From: Endomychus coccineus | Taxonomy: Eukaryota > Arthropoda > Insecta > Coleoptera > Endomychidae | DNA length: 64,000 bases | Reading direction: 5' to 3' | NCBI GenBank assembly: GCA_958510875.1 | Contig: OY294069.1 | Location: 158,533,111 to 158,597,110 of the forward strand | Part shown: in pieces, positions 60,001-64,000 of the stretch | How the letters are laid out: each line of letters opens with the position of its first letter | How positions within the stretch are numbered: position 1 is the first letter of the stretch | The notes under the pieces: generated by a model | Databases searched by the model: none | What the model saw: only the letters and a program-made list of their open reading frames with translations | Told to the model about the DNA's origin: nothing | Translations under genes and position numbers: made by a program

Positions 60001-63000
60001 AGCCATATGGTGCAGCATACCCACTCAGAGGCAGCTATTTTTTGGCCCTCACCGTGGAAGGACTACTTTAGGCAGACCCACTACGGGCACTGCTTGCTAG
60101 ACTATATTATTGCCCCTTCTGGGATATAGTCAACTTTCACCTCCTCGTATTGCTACCTGTTTCACCAGGAACGTGGACGAGTAACCATTCGGCATCGTTC
60201 AAATAGCCTACCGCATATGTCTACCATGGCCGTGAGCAGCATGTCACCAATGAATTTAACTTTGTCGTAAAAACCGTTTTGCAAATCGGGTAATCCTGTC
60301 TACGTTTCCGATGAGATGTTTGTAAAACTTTACCACCAGCTATGCAACAAATATTCTCATGATTTTTAAGAAACATAAAGTACTACTCGCAAGTACTACA
60401 TACCCATAGTCACATCATTCCAGTATCCTTAAGTGACTTAAATTCTTCTTCGTCTATTTATACCTAGAGATACTAAGCAGGTGTGAGAGGCAGCAAAAAC
60501 GTCTATCAGCCCCCTCAAAATAGGACAACTAGACTGGGGACAATCGAACACTATCCTCGTTGTTGGTTGAAACTATCTCATTTTGGGAATATGCTAAATA
60601 TCTGGAGTAAATATAGAAAGAACGCTGTCATGAAACTCCCATTCGGGAAATACATTTCCCAAGGCAAGGACTATGAACATTCAGACATATATGTGAAAAA
60701 TTTAGGAGTGCTGGCCCCAAACAAATATACTGACTGTACATCATGGCCGTCAGACTTGTGTTAACGTGTGGTGTCATAGTCTGCTTAGCTGACTAGTTTA
60801 CAAAAACAAGCATGCCGAACCCATCTGCTTTACGCCAACGGCTGCTATAGAAATTCTACCTCCTGTTCGAATCTATTTGGAGGTGGGCAACATACAGACT
60901 TATGCAGGTAGCCGCTGCCAGGCCACAAGCAGGCATCATGGAACGAAATATGGTGCTGGAAGATTTGGAAAGTGACAGAAATCTGGGAATGATCTCAGAC
61001 ATCCTACCAACAACAACCAACCTCAACCTCCCTTTCAAAATCATCTTCCTAGAAAGAGATGATTGGATTCGGAACAAAACCGACCTGCTGAGGGCTGTCT
61101 GTTAGGACAGAAATACATACCATCGAGTTCTTTAATACATCATCAATTTCGAAATGCATTTCTTATTCTACTCATGTTAATTCGGCTAATTAGAGATATT
61201 ACCCCAAATACTGAATGTAATTGGAGTAAAATTGAAACATTCATGTTCTAGACTTAATGGAACAATGCTGGGCTTTCATTGACAATGTAGACGTATTCTG
61301 TGAAGATACGGCTTTCTTCCTCTATATGAATGCCAAGACAAAAGGATATGAAGAAGTTCGGGAGTTGATGCTTCCTCGAATTCAAGGTTTTTTCCTCATG
61401 CTGGTTAGCTCCCAAGATTGGTTGGAATTGGACGTAGAAGATGTGAAAAGCTTGCTGAAATCCAATTATATTTGCGTTAACTGGTAAGAATACAGTTTGT
61501 ACGCATATTTTCCCCAATTTCTCTTTGAAATTTAGGGTGGTATAAGCTCCAAAACTCAACCGATTTGTAGTGTAATAAAATGTCTTGCAAGAAGCAGAAA
61601 ATGTGTATCCCAGAATTATTAGATTCAAATCAGGTGAATGCCACAATATTATGTAATGTGTGCATCTAGTCTAATTAGCAGGGAATTTTTTTGTTCCCCA
61701 AAAACCCCGAGTTTGGACATTCTGGCCTATTCCGGCTATAATTGGCCACTTTTTTTTCACATTGAATTTTACCTCCTAAAAGTGCATTCATAAAGATACA
61801 TTTTTTCTGTAAAAATGCTGAAATGCATGTAAACAAATAACAAAAGGGTAACTTTTTTTTTAATGACTTCTAGAATCGACTTAAAAAAGCGTCAAAATAG
61901 ATTGAGCCGCTTTTTCATTCGACCTTCTTACAGTAGTGTAAAAATAGCCACTACTTCTTTCTACAATCGGCCAGATAGTTAGCGCACAGAAAGATGCGTG
62001 AAACAGAGCGAATAGCGTCGAGTATTTCGACGTACTGCTCTGCTCAGAAAATGGCTCAAGGAATGACTTTGAATTTTAAAGCCAGAAAATTTCGAGCATC
62101 ATATCTAATTTGTGTCCAAAATTTCGAGTGGATTGCATCTGCCTTTTCGTCGCTACACGAAAACATACCTTTTGCCAAATAACCCGATCCCAGAGAAGAC
62201 TTCGTTCGATATGCTGTCTTAGAAGAAAGAGAAAAATCAGAAAAAATCCACAATATTATTTAATGTGTACATGTACACATTAAATAATATTAGAATCATT
62301 TCTTCTTGAAATTATGAATGACTTACGTTTTCTAATCTTCTATTGTTCAAAATTTACCAAATTTGTTGTCGGTAGCAGGGACATTTGAAAATCTCGTTGA
62401 AAAACATGAATTCTTCTAATTCTTTCTTGAAAGGTAAACATTCCCCATATTTTATATATTTATCTTTAGTGAAATGGAAATATTTATGGCTGCGGTCAGA
62501 TGGTTAAAACATGATTGGGAGCACAGAGATAAATACAAATACGACGTTTTGGGATGTATTAGATTCGGAAACATTGCTCCATGGCAATTGGTTGATATAA
62601 AGAGGAACCCGGAGAACCCTGACTTCATGGAACTTGCCAAAGATCCAACCATTTGCAAGATGATTGACGATGGTTTGGCGTGAGTATCTAAAAAGTGGCG
62701 ACATCGTCACGGGTTTCTTCATGAACATAAAACTCGTAAATATCTTTAATTTTCAATCAAGTAGATTGGAGTTGGGCTTAAGGCTGTTCATTAATTAACA
62801 GGTCAATTGTAGCCTATGATTATTAATAACATAAAACGTCCTAGGTTTGTTATAATCAAATATTGGTATGGACAAGAAAACGATGATTTTCAACATTGGA
62901 ATAGCGTGCTGGGCTTACAAGAACCTCCAGCCAGGAATTGGAGTGGATCCGACAAGACCTACTTCACCTATCGCGAGTTTTTGATATACCTGGATCAGTA

Positions 63001-63199
63001 CAGAAGGAACCAACTAATGGAGAAGAATAAACCGAGAATGATGAACGAGGCTCCCCGTGTACCAGATAAAGGCGTTTCGAGAAGAGGTTCCCAAGATAAA
63101 CTTCCCGCCACACGCTCCCCACCAATGGATGAGTTTCTGAAGAAAAAGCCCGTAAGTACAGGGAAATTACCAAAGAAAATTAATAATGTCACCTCGTAG
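45050..63199 (+). CDS. BTB-BACK domain protein (kelch-like, no Kelch repeats), 13 exons
   Basis: Joined exons: 45050-45079, 45136-45200, 46137-46155, 48021-48081, 48217-48400, 49574-49646, 49702-49860, 52803-53026, 58883-59003, 59066-59195, 61252-61483, 62470-62679, 62845-63199. Every junction is GT..AG and every phase fits, giving 620 codons and a stop. The first about 270 residues are polar and unrecognised. A BTB domain follows (from NADCKVYIDNEEFNCHLLVL through CYSELFDAYI to FIYEWMITGEP and VLDIFISAKYLKI), then a BACK domain (LMEQCWAFIDN, VSSQDWLELDVEDVKSLLKS, MEIFMAAVRWLKHDWEHRDK), then a C-terminal region with NWSGSDKTYFTYREFLIYL and a basic tail. BTB-BACK proteins usually act as Cullin-3 adaptors or scaffolds, but with no Kelch repeats the substrate cannot be told. 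Introns are filled with transposons. Confidence 0.85.
45136..45200 (+). CDS. BTB-BACK exon 2
   Basis: After a 56-bp intron (acceptor CATTTTAG). ECEESYESDRYSLGDLDLLN, donor GTAAGT. Confidence 0.75.
45201..46136. other. BTB-BACK intron 2
   Basis: AT-rich, no transposon or gene recognised. Confidence 0.35.
46137..46155 (+). CDS. BTB-BACK exon 3 (19-nt microexon)
   Basis: Acceptor TTTCTCAAG, donor GTATAT. Codes KKPPATK across the junction. Needed to carry exon 2 (phase 2) into exon 4 (phase 0); without it exon 4 would hit a stop. Confidence 0.5.
46156..47104. other. BTB-BACK intron 3, left part
   Basis: Nothing recognised. A minus-strand open frame at 46816-47016 has no supporting signal. Confidence 0.35.
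47105..47988 (-). mobile_element. Internally deleted mariner
   Basis: Termini GAGGGCAAGGT on the left and the complement of CGAGGGCAAGGTGAAAAGTTCC on the right. The minus strand encodes the N-terminus (MEKSEF-like, then HYEDSSPSIGTIHKWFTDFR), RVPNILHSFLNLRKLSAKWV, then DDIFWDAHGIVHIVYLEKGK (middle catalytic region). The last third with the DD34D Asp is missing. Frames are broken. Confidence 0.8.
48021..48081 (+). CDS. BTB-BACK exon 4
   Basis: VRHSLQKYGSAPPLVFREPQ in phase 0 after acceptor CTGTTTCTAG; donor GTAATC. Confidence 0.65.
48217..48400 (+). CDS. BTB-BACK exon 5
   Basis: GYAQRKSTAVSSTHLELGRY continuing to a basic stretch PSRKKRSVSATDVRADRAEE; donor GTGAGT. Confidence 0.75.
48544..48620 (-). 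repeat. tRNA-like sequence, SINE head
   Basis: The minus strand reads GTGGAGCAGTTGGTTAATA (A-box-like) and, 30 nt on, GGGTTCGAATCCCATC (B box with paired T-arm). No proper acceptor stem was seen, so a tRNA-derived SINE is the better reading. Confidence 0.45.
48661..49300. other. BTB-BACK intron 5
   Basis: Contains a minus-strand 122-codon frame (48811-49179) with a hydrophobic stretch (PVIISIINIKSIVFGFPPII) of unknown origin, and at 49240-49280 a second B-box-like TGGAGTTCGAATCCACA on the minus strand. Confidence 0.3.
49574..49646 (+). CDS. BTB-BACK exon 6
   Basis: TPLENRHFPFKKTPSGHLKV between acceptor CACTACTCACAG and donor GTAGAT; bridges exon 5 (two bases left) to exon 7 (phase 0). Confidence 0.7.
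49702..49860 (+). CDS. BTB-BACK exon 7
   Basis: 53 codons beginning VVYESTKLSVLVAKPYET, ending CTAIDTIMSQ, donor GTGAGT. Confidence 0.75.
49905..50370 (+). mobile_element. 3' end of a non-LTR retroelement (family A relative)
   Basis: A frame from 49908 has RRISRGLLRDAVDTLNWLRA, RRTMNYFVRGLPISDPMRRW, resembling the extreme C-terminus of a retroelement ORF2. It is followed by the shared 3' UTR (CTTTCCTCCC..CATCGTTGGCTCACACGACG) and an A-tail after 50345. Confidence 0.6.
50690..51261 (+). mobile_element. Non-LTR reverse transcriptase C-terminal fragment
   Basis: FNATKTQGCVFSKKT, ITMLGITTNNSFSWDDHVRS, TVSQKLGFLFRAKRYFTSQQ, LEYCSHVWSSVPKHTLKLLD: the C-terminal region of a CR1/jockey-like reverse transcriptase with two stops. 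Cut by the MITE at 51262. Confidence 0.8.
51262..51857. mobile_element. hAT-like MITE, family 2 copy 2
   Basis: 596 bp, termini CAAAGAGTTCTATATATAGA inverted, flanked by GTACAAAG and GTAGAAAG (7 of 8). The interior differs from 44227-44495, so the two are separate derivatives of one transposon. Confidence 0.8.
52215..52490 (+). mobile_element. 3' end of a non-LTR retroelement (family A, copy 2)
   Basis: Matches 3676-3971, with A-tail AAAGTATAAAAAAAA. It starts with CCATGGTCGGTGTTCATCAG. Confidence 0.75.
52803..53026 (+). CDS. BTB-BACK exon 8
   Basis: Acceptor TTTGCTTCTAG. GGLTTLGSLIGTSPIRANNE, LDPELNLGRLGYSGG, ending LYSRITNY; donor GTAAGT. Just before the BTB domain. Confidence 0.8.
53134..54103. 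mobile_element. Inverted-repeat element in BTB-BACK intron 8
   Basis: Arms of about 100 bp (ATCTTGGTCAAGGGTGGTTG..GAAATAATTATG and complement). Enclosed is a segment (about 53570-53985) that also occurs inverted at 57380-57640, with an extra GC-rich 160-bp piece here (CAACTGGCGCCGGTCACACC). Confidence 0.65.
54366..54980 (-). mobile_element. hAT (ZBED-like) transposase fragment
   Basis: Terminus CAGTGTTTTTCAACG with GGTCGCGA following at 54366. The minus strand reads LDFEANTGHRWILNPFLDMS, EEKLIDFATDSKLKMELNS, then EALKLFVSFATAYLCEL and KSKERNRLQLENDLAIS, the hAT dimerisation domain of ZBED5-like transposases. 5' part missing. Confidence 0.75.
55024..56729. mobile_element. Large foldback element
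   Basis: Arms of about 600-700 bp run almost to the centre: TAGAATTAG..CTGAGTTCGGAG at the tips, GGTGCGGTAACGCGCTATTTTT deep inside, AAACAACAATATCTC near the loop. A GC-rich island (55615-55710) lies in the loop. No coding content. Open frames on both strands here mirror each other because of the inverted arms. Confidence 0.8.
56730..57379. other. BTB-BACK intron 8, AT-rich part
   Basis: No gene or clear repeat recognised. Confidence 0.35.
57380..57640. repeat. Inverted copy of 53570-53985
   Basis: ATTTCGCTATTTTATACGAATG.. to ..ACGCGCGTAGCAGAGACC is the complement of the segment at 53570-53985, minus the GC-rich insert there. Together they may be the ends of a larger composite element spanning 53.5-57.6 kb. 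Confidence 0.7.
57690..58800 (+). mobile_element. Helentron-like fragment: helicase end plus endonuclease
   Basis: Begins at an acceptor-like AATAACAG with QELVYVALSRVTNIETLYI, the C-terminal motif of PIF1-type Helitron helicases. It runs on through a linker to an endonuclease/exonuclease/phosphatase-like domain: ISIMTFNCQSLNSHKYDLQD, EIPNFNCIVQFKRD, GGVAIYQNN, then (after a frameshift near 58210-58250) VMVAIYISPNPKLDEVEHF, LAGDFNINF, SYFSYHKPIVP. Helicase fused to this endonuclease is the mark of Helentrons. A GC-rich 3' tail CACCGCGGCAGTCCCCGAGTGCC with a short hairpin at about 58735-58795 is the likely 3' terminus. Confidence 0.8.
58883..59003 (+). CDS. BTB-BACK exon 9, BTB core
   Basis: Acceptor TTTCATTTCAG; NADCKVYIDNEEFNCHLLVL, CYSELFDAYIAVKKVELPS, the first half of a BTB domain; donor GTAAGC. 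The preceding intron is 5.9 kb and full of transposons. Confidence 0.9.
59066..59195 (+). CDS. BTB-BACK exon 10, BTB second half
   Basis: DKCSAASFAFIYEWMITGEP, NVLDIFISAKYLKIK; typical BTB helices. 62-bp intron before it. Confidence 0.9.
59200..61251. other. BTB-BACK intron 10
   Basis: From about 59620 to 61110 the sequence is less AT-rich than its surroundings and looks like an old retroelement or gene insertion (open patches such as 60483-60764 and 60902-61105 on the plus strand), but no domain could be named. The rest is AT-rich. Confidence 0.35.
61252..61483 (+). CDS. BTB-BACK exon 11, BACK domain
   Basis: LMEQCWAFIDNVDVFCEDTA, then YEEVRELMLPRIQGFF and LELDVEDVKSLLKSNYICVN; donor GTAAGA. 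Confidence 0.9.
61484..62469. other. BTB-BACK intron 11
   Basis: Around 61690 the minus strand reads TCCAAACTCGGGGTTTTTGGGG, a possible worn trace of the foldback core motif; no arms were found. The palindrome at 62252-62291 lies near its right end. Confidence 0.35.
62252..62291. repeat. 40-bp perfect palindrome
   Basis: AATATTATTTAATGTGTACA followed directly by its exact complement. A related half (CACAATATTATGTAATGTGTGCA) occurs at about 61645. Confidence 0.85.
62470..62679 (+). CDS. BTB-BACK exon 12, BACK domain end
   Basis: EMEIFMAAVRWLKHDWEHRD, then IRFGNIAPWQLVDIKRNPEN and ICKMIDDGLA; donor GTGAGT. Confidence 0.9.
62845..63199 (+). CDS. BTB-BACK exon 13 with stop
   Basis: FVIIKYWYGQENDDFQHWNS, GLQEPPARNWSG, TYFTYREFLIYLDQYRRNQL, a basic and proline-containing tail, stop TAG at 63197-63199. 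Confidence 0.9.
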
Positions 63200-63570
63200 A
63201 TTTGTCAAATTTTTCTCAAAACAGAGGGTCCAAATTAATGTGAACATATATTTTTACTTTATATAATTTTGTATATGTATATATCTACATCATGTTTATA
63301 TAAATGTAGTTAGTATATATAATATATTTATTTTTAATATTCGATACTTCATTTATTGAAATATGTATACACTTGCAATATATTTTAACAACTAAATTTA
63401 GATATAAAGGGTCTCTTATTGTCCGATACGGTCCTTAAAGCTCCGGGTGTGCCTCAAAGGGTTATAATTGGATCTATTTTTTCTTTTAACCAAATTAATT
63501 TTGATTAATATACTAGACTGCGTATGCTCTCAAATAAAGTTGTCCATCTTGATGTAATGTACGGAGGAGA
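63200..63570. other. 3' flank of the BTB-BACK gene
   Basis: AT-rich with many TATATA runs (63240-63330). No canonical AATAAA within the first 300 bp; the nearest A-rich candidates are weak. Otherwise nothing seen. Confidence 0.35.
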
Positions 63571-64000
63571 ATGAAAAGGGTTGTCTGGCAAGTTTGCGAC
63601 CTAACAAAGAACAATACATTTTTTCTTCAAATTTATTTTTCATTTCCCTGCTCAGTCTCCGTGTAAGTCTATACACTTCTCCCACCGATGCTCACATCTC
63701 TTCAACCCGTTCAAATAGTACTTAGCTTCTTTCCCTGCAAAATAGTTGTTTACGAAGGTGTCCTCCTCATTCGACGAAAATCTCTGCCTTCCAAACTTAG
63801 GGAACAAAAAAGGCGCTTGGTGCTAGATCAGGTGAGTAAGGACAGTGGTCAAGTAGTTCAAACTGGAATTGGTGGATTTTGTCCATGGCAACCGGTGAGG
63901 TATGAGACGGCAGATTGTCTGGGCTGCAAATGTGGCCGTTTTTCCGCAGTCTGTGCATTCAGCTTCTCAGGTGTTGATGCATAGTATGCTTCTGGAATGG
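63571..64000 (-). mobile_element. mariner transposase C-terminus, cut by window edge
   Basis: The minus strand reads SPDLAPSAFF, EDTFVNNYFAGKEAKYYLNG, LKRCEHRWEKCIDLHGD, the mariner C-terminal region. In SPDLAPSAFF the third catalytic Asp is replaced by Ala. Frames are broken. Confidence 0.8.

Overview
The window is nuclear DNA of an insect. It is AT-rich, its genes are split by canonical GT..AG introns, and it is crowded with mariner/IS630-like, hAT-like, P-like (THAP), PIF/Harbinger-like, Penelope-like, Helentron-like and several non-LTR elements. A beetle-type genome fits, but no single marker fixes the order. Nothing bacterial or viral was recognised.

Three host loci carry the window. 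(1) A WD40-repeat protein gene runs on the minus strand from its start codon at 44834 leftward to at least 4912. I could join six exons in phase (about 269 aa, four WD40 blades); its 3' end is not found. One of its introns (5271-38946) is about 33.7 kb. (2) Inside that intron, on the plus strand, lies an array of five intronless MORN5-like genes (11198, 16466, 22391, 27339, 35344). Copies 1-3 resemble each other most, as do copies 4-5. They share short upstream blocks, so they arose by segmental duplication rather than five separate retropositions. (3) A BTB-BACK (kelch-like without Kelch repeats) gene starts at 45050 on the plus strand and ends at 63199. I joined thirteen exons in a consistent phase, giving 620 aa. 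Its start codon is only 215 bp from the WD40 start codon, head to head, which suggests a shared bidirectional promoter.

Region by region: 1-4900 is satellite-like repeats and retroelement debris left of the last WD40 exon seen. 5400-10700 is a decayed non-LTR retroelement interrupted by two foldback elements. 11-36 kb is the MORN5 array separated by transposon insertions. 36-45 kb holds the 5' exons of the WD40 gene among MITEs and a Harbinger remnant. 45-63.2 kb is the BTB-BACK gene with transposon-filled introns. 63.5-64 kb is a mariner running off the edge.

The most unusual signal is a set of foldback elements (6654-7686, 7990-10654, 28801-30424, 32880-33846, 41781-about 42480). They look unrelated overall, but share a terminus TAGTC(C/G)NGG and an internal tandem unit of about 139-150 bp carrying the core GGGTCGCTGAACACGAAT. 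Three of them have clean 3-bp target duplications (TTA, TTA, ATA). They look like one poorly described non-autonomous superfamily.
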